Shown: in pieces, positions 9,690 to 20,730 of the stretch
How positions within the stretch are numbered: position 1 is the stretch's first letter
Layout of the letters: each line of letters begins with the position of its first letter
From: Miscanthus floridulus
Lineage: Eukaryota; Streptophyta; Magnoliopsida; Poales; Poaceae
Reading direction: 5' to 3'
Assembly (NCBI RefSeq): GCF_019320115.1
Contig: NC_089585.1
Span: 144,601,769 to 144,665,768 of the forward strand
Length of the DNA: 64,000 nucleotides
Notes under the pieces: generated by a model
Told to the model about the DNA's origin: nothing
Databases searched by the model: none
Seen by the model: only the letters and a program-made list of their open reading frames with translations
Made by a program: the position numbers and the translations under genes

Positions 9690-9892
9690 CCGTGCCGGCC
9701 ACCGTGCCGGCCCTCTGGCCGTGCCGTGCCCGTGCCGTGTCATGGGCCAGGCCTGCGGCCCATGCACTGCACGGGCCTCCGTGCCGTGCCGGCACGGGCA
9801 CGGTGGCAGCCGTGCCGTGCGGCCCATGGGCCATGCCAAAAGGCCGTGCCGCGTGCCGTGCCACCGGCCCATGGGCCGCCTGGCCATATATA
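9690..9892. repeat. Right subterminal GTGCC repeat array of the hAT element
   Basis: This mirrors the left array: CGTGCC-type units, GGGCCAGGCC and GGCCCATG blocks, in the opposite overall orientation. A block of about 35 bp containing CATGGGCCAGGCC with a nearby GTGCCGTG occurs at both ends as an inverted pair. It stops at the element boundary before GGAACGGT. Confidence 0.85.
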
Positions 9893-9900
9893 GGAACGGT

Positions 9901-11155
9901 CGACACCGGCGCCCCTTTTTCTCTCTTGCAAACGGCGCAGGCAACGCGAAAGGAGCAGCAGCAGGCGCGCAGCCAGCAGCTTCCGTGAAGCTTCCTTCCA
10001 ACGGACGGAACCGACGGCCCCCCACGCGCCGAGCGAGTCAACGCGGAGCCACGCGTCCCTCTGCTCGCGGTCCGTACGTGCGCACGCGGCAGGCAGCAAT
10101 AGGGCCAGGCGCTCCTGCTCGGTCCTCACGCGGTCAAAGCGGCACCAGGCGCTCGGGCAGACGGCCACGCCCGACGCGGCACCGAGCGAGCCTCCCAGGC
10201 GCCAGAATTTTTTACATTTTGATTTATTTTTAAAGTTTATCATAAATAGACTCTTAGCGGAAATAATTCAGAAAATAGACCATTAACTCGGCACCATTGG
10301 TGTTAGCGTCGAGCTAACACGTCTCGGCGCCAGCGTCTCTGACGCCAAGCTCCTGGGCACGGTAGATGACATGGCAGTGATCTCGGCGTCAGTCACTCTG
10401 ACGCCGAGCTCAGTGTCATTTAACCCCGGCCAACCTTCCTGTCCGAGCGTTCTTCATCTTCTTTCTCTTCCCTTTCGGATTTTTTCTCTCCCCACTTCAC
10501 CCTACCTCACGAATCGGCATATTGGACCTTGGAAACTTTGATTTGATCCGTAGATCTTCGAGAGCAAGGTATCCTCGCTTCCCTCCTAATTTTTTTCGCA
10601 TCGATTCGGTATGTATTAGTCGAATTTTCGAACGTAATAATCGTCATCACTTAGGGTTTCATTGTATCCATCAATATATGTATTATACAACCGTAGGATG
10701 ATGCCAAGGCGTGAAAAAGCTAGCAAACCTAGGCGCATATAGTTATGTTATGGGTTCATTGTTGTGCATCAAATGAGAAACCCCAGGTTTATGGTTTAAT
10801 GTTAACTGCTTTGGGTTCTTATAACGAAATTGGTTGTATTGTAGTTATGGTTCTCATTGACATTTATTTGTGATGTTTTGATTTATGTTTGTTAAATTAC
10901 ATCGGTTTTGTTAGATGCAAGAAATGTTTTGGGAGGAGTTTCGACGAAAACGGGGTCGTCCTCGAGAATTATACCCCGACGCGTCGAGCAAAGATGCTCC
11001 CGTCCCTCCCGACCTCACTATCCCTCCCGACCGACGCGGCCGAGGGCGGTGGTGGAGGACGGCAAGGCGGGGCGCGGGCCGTCCGCTGGGGCAGTGAGGT
11101 CCAGGACCTCAAGAAAAGTAAGGGATGTCAGGCTCGAAAGGATGTCTCTTCATAG
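9901..11155. other. No gene recognised; GC-rich flank and a probable TE remnant
   Basis: 9901-10200 is GC-rich flank of the hAT target site, continuous with 5500-5699 before insertion. At 10280-10430 sequence of the form CTCGGCGTCAG...CTGACGCCGAG appears with several near-palindromic relatives, which suggests terminal or internal repeats of an unidentified element. 10440-10760 resembles a 5' leader followed by a very short frame (ATGATGCCAAGGCGTGAAAA at 10699) that stops after about 14 codons. I could not assign a family, and there is no long open frame. Confidence 0.35.
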
Positions 11156-11431
11156 TAGGGATGAAAACGGATCGAATACGAACGGATACCATTTATATTA
11201 TATTTGTTTTTATATTTCTATCCGTATTCAAATTCGAATACGGATAGTGCCAACCATTCCGAATAGGATACGATTGGATATTGACATCATAAATATGCGA
11301 TTTGAGTATTTGGATACGGATACGGTATCGGATGTTGAATATCCGGATTTGAATACGAATAGATTTAAACCCCTCTAAACGGATTCGGTCTCGAATACGG
11401 TTAGAAAATATCCGTACCATTTTCACCCCTG
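11156..11431. mobile_element. hAT-type MITE, TAGGGATGAAAACGG ends
   Basis: The left end reads TAGGGATGAAAACGG and the right end, reverse complemented, CAGGGGTGAAAATGG. The interior is AT-rich with repeated GAATACG/CGGATA motifs in both directions. The element is 276 bp without coding capacity. No clean 8-bp duplication is visible, so one flank may have been lost. It abuts the last recognisable base of the LRR pseudogene, which it seems to truncate. Confidence 0.7.
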
Positions 11432-11573
11432 GCTGAGGCGGTTGTGGGAGAGGTCCAGTGATTCCAGCTGTACCATGCTCGACACCTGAGAGGGGATCGC
11501 ACCAGCAAATGAGTTCCTTGATAGGTTGAGCACTTTGAGAAGCTTGAGTTTGCCAATCTTGCTGGGTACGATA

Positions 11574-11944
11574 CTCCCTCCGTCCACAAAAGAATGTAAT
11601 TCTCGTTGTTTGAGAAGTCAAACAGTTTGAATTTTGACTAAATTTTTATAAAAAAGTGCAAACATTTATGATACAAAGTAAATACCATTAGATTAGTTAT
11701 GAAATATATTTTTATAATAAATATATTTGGAGACATAAAAACTAATAATATTTGCTATAAATTTGGTCAAATTTAAGCTTTTTTTGACCGGCACATAAGT
11801 GTTCGGCTGAACTTGATTATTTACTATTTATGTTAAAAAATATTATTCAATATTGTGAGAAAAAAATATTGCTCCAACTAAAAAAACAGAACAAGCCGGC
11901 TGACCAGCTAGCCGAACATGCTCGTATTCTTTTGCGGACGTAGG
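11574..11944. mobile_element. Stowaway-type MITE with a nested insert
   Basis: The left end is CTCCCTCCGTCCACAAAAGA and the right end, reverse complemented, CCTACGTCCGCAAAAGAAT, flanked by TA on both sides (11572-11573, 11945-11946) as for Stowaway/Tc1-Mariner MITEs. It interrupts one LRR of the pseudogene; flanking codons resume correctly on the other side. A second element of about 120 bp (about 11805-11928, ends TGTTCGGCT.../...AGCCGAACA) is nested inside. Confidence 0.8.
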
Positions 11945-12029
11945 TAATACCGTCGCAGCTATTTTTTTGAGACATCAACGGATTTGAAGGTTGACAGGAT
12001 CCTTACAAGCGTCACATCCAGTCCCCTGA

Positions 12030-12303
12030 GGCCGCGTTTAGTTGCTTGCCAGAGTTGGCGCCGCCGGAAAGAGCGGCGACTGTAGCGCACTGTAACGTTT
12101 TGTTTTTATTTGGTAATAATTGTCTAATCGTTGATTAATTAGGCTCAAAACATTCGTCTCGTAAAGTACAACCAAACTGTGCAATTAGTTTTTGATTTCG
12201 TTAATATTTAGTACTCCATACATATACCGTAAGTTTGATGTGACGGGGAATCTTCTTTTTGCATAGTGTTAAATTCTGGAAAATTGGGGAACTAAACATG
12301 GCA
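12030..12303. mobile_element. MITE in the LRR pseudogene, GTTTAGTT ends
   Basis: The left end GGCCGCGTTTAGTT pairs with the right end TGCCATGTTTAGTT (reverse complement). The interior contains TTAATTAGGCTCAAAACATT and CAATTAGTTTTTGAT, typical of an abundant grass MITE family. Host LRR sequence is recognisable on both sides. Confidence 0.65.
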
Positions 12304-12348
12304 TTGAAACTGTTCGAAGATATGTCAAAGACTTGCAATGCTAGAAAT

Positions 12349-12590
12349 GATGTGTTTAGTTCGCGAATTTTGGGAACGTGGTTACCGTAGCACTTTGGTT
12401 TTTATTTGGTAATTATTATTAAATCATGGACTAATTAGGCTCAAAACGTTTGTCTCGCAATTTCCAACAAAACTGTGTAATTAGTTTTTTTTCGTCTACA
12501 TTTAATGCTCTATGCACGTATCGTAAGATTCGATGTAATAGCTACTGTAGCACTTTTTAGGAAAGTTTTTGGGAACTAAATAAGCACAAA
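12349..12590. mobile_element. Second MITE of the GTTTAGTT family
   Basis: It carries the same interior motifs as its neighbour (GGACTAATTAGGCTCAAAAC, CTGTGTAATTAGTTTT, GATTCGATG). The ends are TGTTTAGTTCGCG and, reverse complemented, TATTTAGTTCCC. It ends beside the LRR segment beginning at about 12597. Only about 45 bp of host sequence separates it from the copy at 12030. Confidence 0.65.
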
Positions 12591-12753
12591 TAAACTTGTT
12601 CCATAACCGATGGAAATGGGGCCATGGAATCTATTTGATCGCAGAACAAGCACTCTGAACTGAGAGAGGTCTCTTAACCAGTCTGGAAAATTGTCTGCCA
12701 TCTGGTTGTCCCCGACATCTAGAACCTCTAGCATCTTACAGTTGACTAGAGTA

Positions 12754-12870
12754 GCCTGTTCGCTTGTTGGTTTCAGCCAGCCCAAACCAGCCAGCCAACA
12801 GTGTTTTCCTCTCACAACAAACCAGCACCAGCCAGCCCAAACCAGCCCAGAAATCAACCAGCGAACAGGC
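12754..12870. mobile_element. Miniature hAT-like element, GCCTGTTCGC ends
   Basis: A 117-bp element with perfect 10-bp inverted ends GCCTGTTCGC/GCGAACAGGC and a CAGCC-rich interior with imperfect dyad symmetry. It lies inside an LRR codon run of the pseudogene. Related copies with GTTCGCTGGTT or GTTCGGCTGG motifs lie at 40733, 41511, 43647 and about 48651 in this window. I see no clear target duplication. Confidence 0.65.
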
Positions 12871-14799
12871 CCGTCTGGAGTGCACATCCTTTGCTGATAT
12901 TTTGGGGGCAGTGATCCCTGAAAATTGTTGCCTCTCAAGTTCAACACAACAATGTTCTTTGTCTCCTGTAACAGACAGTGTGGTATTAAGCCACCCAAAC
13001 TGTTAAAAGAAAGGTCAAGAACTTCGAGGTTGCTTGTGTTGCAATGTTGCAGATCATAGGTGGGACTTCTCCTGTAAGCATATTGTTTGATAATGACAGG
13101 AACTTCGCATGTCAGGCCTGACAGAAACTTTGTTGGAATCGAGTGAGTGAAATGGTTGCTGGAGCAGTCCAAGAACGAAGTGTTCAGTGGGGGAACAGGG
13201 AGATGGCCCCCAATCATGTTAGAATGGAGATCTAGGTAGAGATATGAGGGTGCTAAGATGTCCCCCTGGATACTGGTGAATAAATTATGGGAGAGGTTGA
13301 TGTAGTAGAAATCATTTGCTCCAGCCCTCCAAATCCAATCAGGTATGGGCCCAGCAATGCTGTTGTCTGAGAGGAGTCCAACCGTTCAACTTCATTCCGA
13401 TACATCAAGAATGCAGGTAGCTTTGTTAAGTTGCACGATGCCAGCCCCAAGGACACAATATTGGGATATCCAACATAAGATCTAGCATCACCTTTCTCAA
13501 GAATAGACAACTTGTTGTCCGATAGGTAGAGCAGAGAGAGGTTCCTCAAATTCTTTATCACACTTAGATCCATGGTACCTGTGAGATTGTTGGATGAGAG
13601 ATCCAACCTTGTGAGCTGTGAAAGCTGGGACAATGACTCTGGAATCGGCCCTTGCAGATTATTTTCTCCTAGAAAAAGATATTGCAAACTAGAAGATGCA
13701 TTTGGATGCACCAGTAGGTGCCCGGTGAAATTATTTTGGCTGAGGTCCAACACTAGCAAACAAGGGTGAGAAAACAAATTTGCAGGTGTGAGTTGTTGCT
13801 GAGATTAAACCTCAGTGAGGTTATATAGAGCACTGTACCTATCCGAAGGTAATGATCCAACGAGGTTTTTATTTGACAAATCTACCTCCTGCATCATCGT
13901 CCATTGAGCAAAGGACGGCATAGCTCCATAGAAGAGGCAACTGGAAAGGTCCAGTGTAATGAGGTTGAGGTTGACAATAGATTCTGGTATGTTTCCAGAG
14001 AACATTACGGTGTTCCCTGACATATTGTGTGGAAAAGCACCAAACTCTGTAAAGCACTGCCTGGTGTGAACTCAGGCAGCACCCCGTGCAGTACGGTGTT
14101 CCCTGACAAGTCTAGCATTGTCAAGCTCTTGATGGAAAATATCCTTGATGAGGGAAAATGTTTCGATCAGCCCAGAGTTACTGAGTTTAAGAATCTGCAA
14201 GGAAGACAATTTGTCAAACCCAGTAAAGGATTCGTTGTTGGATAGCTAAATATACAGTCGTACAGTATCAGCTCTGATAGTGACCTTAACTTTGGAATAA
14301 GAGAAGTTGCAATAGGCCCGTTGACCCAGCAGTCTGACAGCCTCAGCTCTCGGAGGGGATGCCTGGAACTGGAATGAGCATCAGTGTTAGCAACAGAAAT
14401 GTTAACGTAATCGAGGTATAGCCTCCGGAGGCTGATCAGGTTGGTGATCAGTGTGCCAAGAGTAGGTTCTTTTAGCTCTAGGAAGGGAGTTGCTTGTTGC
14501 CGTAGAGCGTCCCAGATGAAGGCACCGGAGATATTAAGGGTCTCCAAGTTGGGAAGCTGGGCAATGGTACTGGGCACTTGGCCGACGAAGCCACAGCTGG
14601 ACAGGTTAAGGTAGGTGAGGTTGCTGAGCCGCTCAAAGCCGGCGCTTGGCAGAGGGATTCACGTGAAGTCATTGTTGGCAAGGCTAAGGAAGCGAAGGGA
14701 TGTAAGCGTGAAGAGAGCAGAGCTGAGGTGCACGGCGAGTAAATCAGTAGGTGCTGGGGCGCTGGCCAATCACGGAAGCGTCCAATGAAATCAATTCCG

Positions 14800-15990
14800 T
14801 CCATCCCGGTCCTCTGCCATGTCGTCTAAGCATTTCAGTTTTTTTTTTTTTGAGGGGAATCTAAACATTTCAGTTACCTTGACGTTAACCCTGTGCATCG
14901 TCCGGCAACGACTCCGGCCCACGATGCTCAAGCTGCCCAGCCCGATAGGAACCCAAGGATTCGGAGGCCTAATACTATGGTGACTGGTCCCATGTGGCAG
15001 ATGTAATCGAGTACTTAAGGGAGGGAACCTGAGGGAGAGAGGATTATGAAATTTGTAACCCATAGCTGAATTCTGTTATTCCTCTTCCTGCCCCAACGTA
15101 CTGTCTTCCTTCCCCAAATTCCCAATTCCTTATCCTACCTCTGAGTCTGCTAACAATTGATCTCGTTACAGATACAGAATTTTGTGCTATCTTTTCCTCT
15201 GGTGATGCATCATGCACCACTGCATATTTCTTTTCTTTTGTTTCACGTTTATTGCAACCGAGGATAGCAACCTTTCTGATAGTGTATTACTACTTTGCAT
15301 GTGCATATGAAGAATCTAACGACAATAACACGTTGGATTTGAAGCTGGGAACTTTTGCCGCCAGCCTGCTCTTATTAATCAAAATGGTGGTTATTAATCG
15401 GTTTGTTCTGATAACAACTCACCTGATATCTGAACGACTGAACCTAAACCTCTAATCTAATCTATCAAGCATTCTTTTGGTTGGCACCTTGTGGCTATCC
15501 TGTGGCTTCAATAATAATGCCTACTAGGAGCCGGTAGCTTATATCAGATTGCTGATAACATGGTCTAAGTCAACGAGCTTATCCTCGTACGGTCTGAAGA
15601 CCATTGTACCATATTCTTAGAGATATATGCCGATGCTGATTGCAAGTGGCTCGTTTAAGTATATCTTCTCATACGCCTGAACTTTTCTGATGTATATGTA
15701 CTGCAGAATTTGGCGTTATCTTGCAACCAGATGCAAGTTGATTTAAACAGTGCAGATGATATATAGATACAGACGCATTTTCTGGAGGAAAACGATACTC
15801 GATACCACTTCCTGTGTGCGAGTGGCAGGCATATGTTCATGTCATTTTCATGGTACGAATCTAATCTACCAGACATATGGGTCATGATGTGGTGAGAATT
15901 GATAAGGCTAGCGTTTTTCATTTGAGGAACGTAACAGTCCGGTTTGAGAAATAGATTTGGTTGGTTCTATATCACTTCATCCCATTGTAG
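14800..15990. other. Intergenic, no gene recognised
   Basis: This lies between the LRR pseudogene and the MITE at 15998. The short frames have no recognisable domain. A poly-T/A run at 14840-14852 and AT-rich stretches are all I see. Confidence 0.5.
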
Positions 15991-15997
15991 AATGATA

Positions 15998-16137
15998 CTC
16001 GATCCGTTTCAAATTATAAGACGTTTTGGCTTGTCTAGATTCATGACTTTTGCCACGCACTTAGATATGTCTAGATGCATAATAAAAACAATGTATCTAG
16101 AAAAGTCAAAACGTCTTATAATTTAGAATGGAGGGAG
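15998..16137. mobile_element. Stowaway-type MITE, 140 bp
   Basis: It is flanked by TA (15996-15997 and 16138-16139). The left arm CTCGATCCGTTTCAAATTAT pairs with the right arm ATAATTTAGAATGGAGGGAG along nearly the whole length, including TAAGACGTTTTG/CAAAACGTCTTA, so it folds into one long hairpin. It lies 360 bp downstream of the NAC gene stop. A relative lies at 29610 in a MOR1 intron. Confidence 0.9.
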
Positions 16138-16496
16138 TACGTACGATTTTAGCTACCCATCCACTTAATGCTACTCCTACCATTGTATCATCTTTGAAAA
16201 CTGTACGAATATATCAGAGAGATCAAATGTCCTAGATCAATTTCGGTTCAGACCGACATGAGATATGAAAACTGTAATTTTGTATTAAGTAGTGCAAAGG
16301 GAGATGCAAATTTTTTTTGGTATATTACCAAACACATGTAACAATCTAACAAATGAATAAACGTTACAAGCCTACAGCAACAGTTGCAGAATTCATACCC
16401 TCCAAATTTCAAACTTGCTGTTTCTAGGTCCAGTCTAGCCACTCCTATGCCCCCTTATTTACAAGAGCATCTCTTCCCCTTCCATCTCAACAACTC

Positions 16497-17728
16497 TCAG
16501 AACGGTGGCAGGATTGTCTGCCACATCTTCATCGACGGCGAGCTCATGGACTGCAAGTAGCCATGGCCTTGCCCAGCCACCAGGTTCACCGTCTGGACCG
16601 GGTTGATCGGATTCACCATATGGGCCATGTTGTAGGACGCCTGCAGGTCATCCAGATTCAGGTCGGTGAACCAATCGTTGTCCTCCTTCACCGTCACGGT
16701 GCCAATGCCGTTGTTCCTCATGGTCATGGCCTGCCCCTGCACCATGTCACCGAAGCAGCTCTGCTGCATGCCGGAGGCGTTGTCGATGTCCGAGTCGTGC
16801 GTCTGGAAGCTGTCGGACATGGAATCCTCCGCCGCGCTCTGCCGGTGCTGGTGCGCCGCCGCCTCCGACTCCGGCTTCTCCACCTTCACCTTCTCCCAGT
16901 TGTTCTTCTTGTTGTACAGCCGGCACAGCACCCACTCGTCCAGCTGCAAGAACAACGCAAAGAGACATGAGCACCATGGCTCGCCATGGAATGCAACCGG
17001 TGGGATGGAACGGCCACACACACGCACACACCTTCTGCGAGCCCTTCTTGCCCGGTGCTCGGTCCGCGTCGGCGAGGCGGTACTCGTGCATGATCCAGTC
17101 TGTCTTGACGCCCCTGGGCGCCTTGCCGGAGTAGAACACGAGCGCCTTCTTGATCCCCGCCACCCTGCCGCTGCCCTTGGACGCGATCGGCTTGTCGGCC
17201 CCCGTCGCCTTCCAGTACCCCCTCCCGGCGGCGCGGTTGGGGCGCGAGCCGTTCGGGTACTTGCGGTCCCGCGGCGTGAAGAAGTACCACTCCTTGCGGC
17301 CGAACAGCGCCTTCTCTGAAGGAGAGAATCAGAGAAGCACAGAACCGAGGTCAAAAATGTCAATTTGGATGAATGGATCCATGGGACAATTAAAGAAAAG
17401 ATTGTCTTTTTTCGTAAAACGAGAAGATATTTTGTTTGAAACCAAGATATTGATGATAAATAAAAAGAGGAAAAAAACAGAGGAAAGCAGAGCAAGAAGA
17501 CGCCGGAACAGGGGAAGAAGGGCACGCACCGGGCAGATCCCACGGATCGAACTTGTAAAGATCGACCTCGGCGATGATGGGCACGGGCAGCTGCTGCCGC
17601 GCCACCTTCCTGCAGAGGTAGTACACCACGAGCTCCTCGTCGGTGGGGTGGAACCGGAACCCCGGCGGCAGGTTGAGCTCCGCCTCGGCGTCCCTGCGCC
17701 CGCTCCCCTCCGCCGCCACCATTGCCAT
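16497..17728 (-). CDS. NAC-domain transcription factor (ATAF/OsNAC4-like)
   Basis: Three exons, 17728-17530, 17315-17032 and 16943-16497, join in frame to 309 residues. The NAC DNA-binding domain covers roughly residues 18-175 with all five subdomains: [15 protein letters not shown], the [11 protein letters not shown] boundary, [51 protein letters not shown] with MHEYRL, and [13 protein letters not shown]. Intron positions are those usual for NAC genes. The C-terminal half is acidic and Ser/Asn-rich ([14 protein letters not shown]), a likely activation region. NAC proteins of this group act in the nucleus in stress, senescence and defence responses. The ATG gives MAMVAAEG and fits the family N terminus. 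The OsNAC4 affinity is from memory. It points the same way as MOR1, about 5.3 kb downstream of MOR1's stop. Confidence 0.95.
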
Positions 17729-17922
17729 CCTCTTCCTCTTCACAGAAATTCCCAACGGCTGGATAGATAGATAGATGGGGTAGCTCGCTCGAACCAGGTT
17801 CCAGAGACCGCGTCTGCTCCCTCGTGCGTGCTCGGTTTCGAAAGGCGGCTGGCTGGCAGGCAGCCGCTGGATGATAAATAATCCTCCTTGCCCGTGAGCT
17901 GGTTCCTTGGCCACCAAGGCGG

Positions 17923-17928
17923 TTATAT
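17923..17928 (-). promoter_or_regulatory. TATA-like box of the NAC gene
   Basis: On the minus strand CATATAAC lies about 195 bp upstream of the NAC ATG, implying a 5' UTR of about 165 bp. A second candidate (TATTTATC) lies at 17873-17880. Upstream DNA to about 18350 is GC-rich, as is common for grass gene promoters. Confidence 0.45.
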
Positions 17929-17929
17929 G

Positions 17930-20720
17930 GGCTGCGCAGCGCAGCCCAGCTCGTGCCGCCCCGCCCCGCCTCGTGCCTTCGTGGGCTGGCTCCGGATGAG
18001 GATGGCCGACGTTGCCGCGAAGGTTCCCGCGTGGAAAAGGCTCTGACCCTGTTCACCGTTGGGTGGCCTGGCCGACGACGGCCGCAGCCCACGCGACGCC
18101 CAACTCCGCAACAAGCGTCAAAAGCACTAGCGAGGGATCTCGCCAGTTTCCATCCGGAAATGTACTAAAAAAATCCGAGCGATCTCGGCGAATGGGACGC
18201 CCCGGTCGCCGTGAAAGCTCCGTGGTTTTGACTGCGCTGGCGGCAGGTGGCACGGCGCGCGCGAACGAAGGGGTCGGTGGCGCCACGTGCGGATTGCGCC
18301 GCCGACTGCTGTTTAGTGCAGGCGTTCACGAAGGCCCTGCGACGTGGTGATGGATCTGTGGCTGTGTGGTGTGTGGGGGGCTTTTTCCAAGGATGGTTTT
18401 GAGCTGCAGATTTGGTTGGTGCTCGACATTTCTGCGTCCAGTCTATGGAAGATAAGGAACGTGTCTTGGTTTGAATTGGCAATTCGTAATTTTCGTATCA
18501 CGCTTGAGGGCACAGACAGCACAGAGGTGCGGTGACAAGCGTCTGAAATTCTCAGCAGGAATTACGCACAAGTTTCCAGCCCGGAACGTGACGATGATGG
18601 AACACCTGCCCGATGGATGGACAGCTAGCTAGGTAAAATTCAAAATGTGCTGTGAGCGATGAATCCGCTCGCTGCTTGCCTGCCGCTGCCGCCGAGCGCC
18701 GATGCCTGCACTGGTCCTGGAGGCACGCTATCCTGTTCCTATCCCGATGCGTTGAACCTTGCCCCGGGTGAGCCGCAATGGTGGCGGCGACCAAATCCGG
18801 CGGGGGTTGGTAGGCCCGCAGCCCGCTCTAGTCGTCGACATCCCATGCGTTTTCCTTTCATTCCTCCTGCGGTGGACTATATAGGTGAGCTACTACATGT
18901 CTGTATATATGTAGGTGAAAAAGACGGGCCGCTCGTAGGAAAAACGGGGTCGGAAAGCGATCTTTCCACTATGTTTGTCCGTTCCTTTAAGGAAAAAGGA
19001 GAATATTGTGTTTGGCTGTAGTTTTACTTAACTACATTAAATAGTAATTTTAAGTGCCTCGCAGTTGGATGTTCACTGAGCTTTTCCTGATCAGAACGTG
19101 TGTGCGGTGTGAAGAGATTTACAGCTTTGTGTGCCATGATGCCCTGACTGGCCAGTACTTAGTTTATTGAAGTTGTTGTTACTTCCTCCATAAAGCCAAT
19201 ACAGTTAGACTTGTCGATGGGACGGATACCCATTTCATTACCCAATAAGTCCATGACAATCGATCACATTGCCAAACTAAAAGAAATTGGACTAAAACAA
19301 AGGTGGCCTTTTAAGTTCTACACTAGGTTCTCAAAAAACAGCACAAAGGTCGACGACGACATAAGCTGCCGATGAGGGTCACGGTCAGAGAGGTAGGCCG
19401 TAGGCATATCCAAGAGGAGGTCGCGAGTGACGCCAGCGCTGACGCAAACACAGGCACACTGACAGCCTCGGTGTTTCGTCCTGCTTCCTTTAGCACGAAG
19501 GCGTCAGCCACGGCCGCCGTGCATGCGTGCTCGTGTTTGTGCGGTGGCGGGTGGCCTTGACTGGACCAAATCCCTGCAGCCCGGTGCAGGATCATCGTCA
19601 CCACTCATCCATCTGACCATCTCGCTAGTTGCTACCCAACCGATCCGTACGTGCGCTGGCTGGGTCATGCCTCACGTGCGCCGCTTCGCAATTACCTGCG
19701 GCTCCTGATGTGTCCATCGGCGAAGCTCTCTGTCCCGTCCTGTGACTGTGTGTGTGGCTGCGGGCTTGCGGCGCCGGCGGAGCATTTGTCTGACTCGATG
19801 ACGATGTGTATCTGTAAATGTGGACTGTGATGCCTGTGGGCTCGTTCGGTACGAGGTGCAGCAACGTAGGTTCTGTTTGAAGGATCAGAAAAGAAAGAAT
19901 TGGGGTTTGAGATCACGTATGGTTAATCAATTGATTTAATTACGGTACCACCGGAACGAGAAGTATTAGCAAAAAACAAGATGGCAGTTGCATCACAGAT
20001 TCACAGTTAAATTATAGAGTAATGAGGACCAACCATGAATTAACCCGCGTAAACCAAAGGATATTTATAAAGCACTTCTATATTTCAGGTGCTTGAATTT
20101 TAAGATTTCAGGCAATACCCGTGTACAACCAACTAGTTAAAAATTACTTTTGTGATTTGTTATTTGTCTTTGTATTGTTAAATATTATTTTTTTGTTCTT
20201 GACTAACTATAGAAACAATCTTTATGCCAACGCGGATCAAATTTTGTCAGATTTGTGGTTTTGTCTAATGGTTATTCTTGAAATCGAAAATTGCAGACTA
20301 TACCTACATAATAAATTGTAATGAACTAAAACTGTAATTATAAGTATAAAATATCTGCAATAACCATCGTCCGAAAGAAAGCTAAAATTCAGACACCTGA
20401 ATTTTAGCAAGTCCCTTATAAAAGATGTGCCAATGAGGTACAACAAGAGGTGAACTCATTCCTTTCTAAACTATTCTTCAATTTAGACATTAACTTTATA
20501 CTACCTAACAGTTGTGTATTTGATTGACAAGGTTTAGGCATGAGAAGACATTGATAACACAAGCTGAAATTTGTTACAAGAAGATGACAACAGAATACAT
20601 ATTATGGAACAACTCTTCATCCAAGCCAAGATGGATTATAGGGAGTACAAAAAGGTCTACAGACAGACCAGCATGTATGCTACGTAAGTGGAGAAAGGAT
20701 TACACAAAGATGGAGAACAA
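17930..20720. other. NAC upstream region and intergenic DNA
   Basis: 17930-18900 is GC-rich and probably includes the NAC promoter. 18900-20720 becomes AT-rich. The short open frames (for example 18659-19021 and 19323-19604) have no family resemblance and no consistent splicing. I see no RNA gene or clear transposon end here. Confidence 0.45.
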
Positions 20721-20730
20721 TTATTCAAAG

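Larger units (their letters stand above)
5700..9892. mobile_element. hAT superfamily transposon, apparently complete and autonomous
   Basis: The 4,193-bp element is bracketed by a perfect 8-bp direct repeat, GGAACGGT (5692-5699 and 9893-9900), the target duplication size of hAT elements. The ends read TATAGTTGGCCA on the left and TATATATGGCCA on the right (reverse complement), matching at 10 of 12 bases. Each end then carries about 200 bp of dense GTGCC/GGCAC repeats. In between is a single uninterrupted transposase gene on the minus strand with its own TATA-like box, a probable 5' UTR intron and a structured 3' UTR. The perfect duplication and open gene point to a young insertion. The terminal dinucleotides differ from the CAGGG ends of many hATs, so the subfamily is uncertain. 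Confidence 0.9.
11432..14790 (-). pseudogene. LRR receptor-like protein (Cf/Ve-type) pseudogene broken by MITEs
   Basis: Read leftwards, pieces of one extracellular-LRR protein appear in order. About 14710-14170 has LTSLRFLSLANNDFT, then a TGA, then LSNLTYLNLSSCGF and PNLETLNISG. Next come 14100-13805 (frames shifted) and 13777-13253 (QLTRLDLSSNNLTG, LSLLYLSDNKLSIL). 13217-12600 has LEVLDLSFNSLGGLIPHCLL and MLEVLDVGDNQMADNFPDWL. Further fragments are at 12303-12349 and 11947-12029 (RILSTFKSVDVSKN), and 11572-11432 has LLKVLNLSRNSFAGAIPSQV and LESLDLSHNRLS. Such proteins normally sit in the plasma membrane and act in defence or development. This copy has stops and frameshifts, MITE insertions, and no signal peptide or transmembrane end that I can find, so it is dead. 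Confidence 0.85.

Noticed and set aside
9048..10243. Long Arg- and Gly-rich plus-strand frames
   Set aside because: They lie in the transposase 5' UTR, promoter and right subterminal repeats, show no domain, and follow from GC-rich repeats.
12576..14804. A functional LRR resistance gene
   Set aside because: In-frame TGA, frameshifts, several MITE insertions, and no visible transmembrane or N-terminal signal part.
16497..18092. A single 531-codon minus-strand frame over the NAC gene
   Set aside because: It reads through both introns and the 5' UTR; the spliced three-exon model gives a perfect NAC domain.
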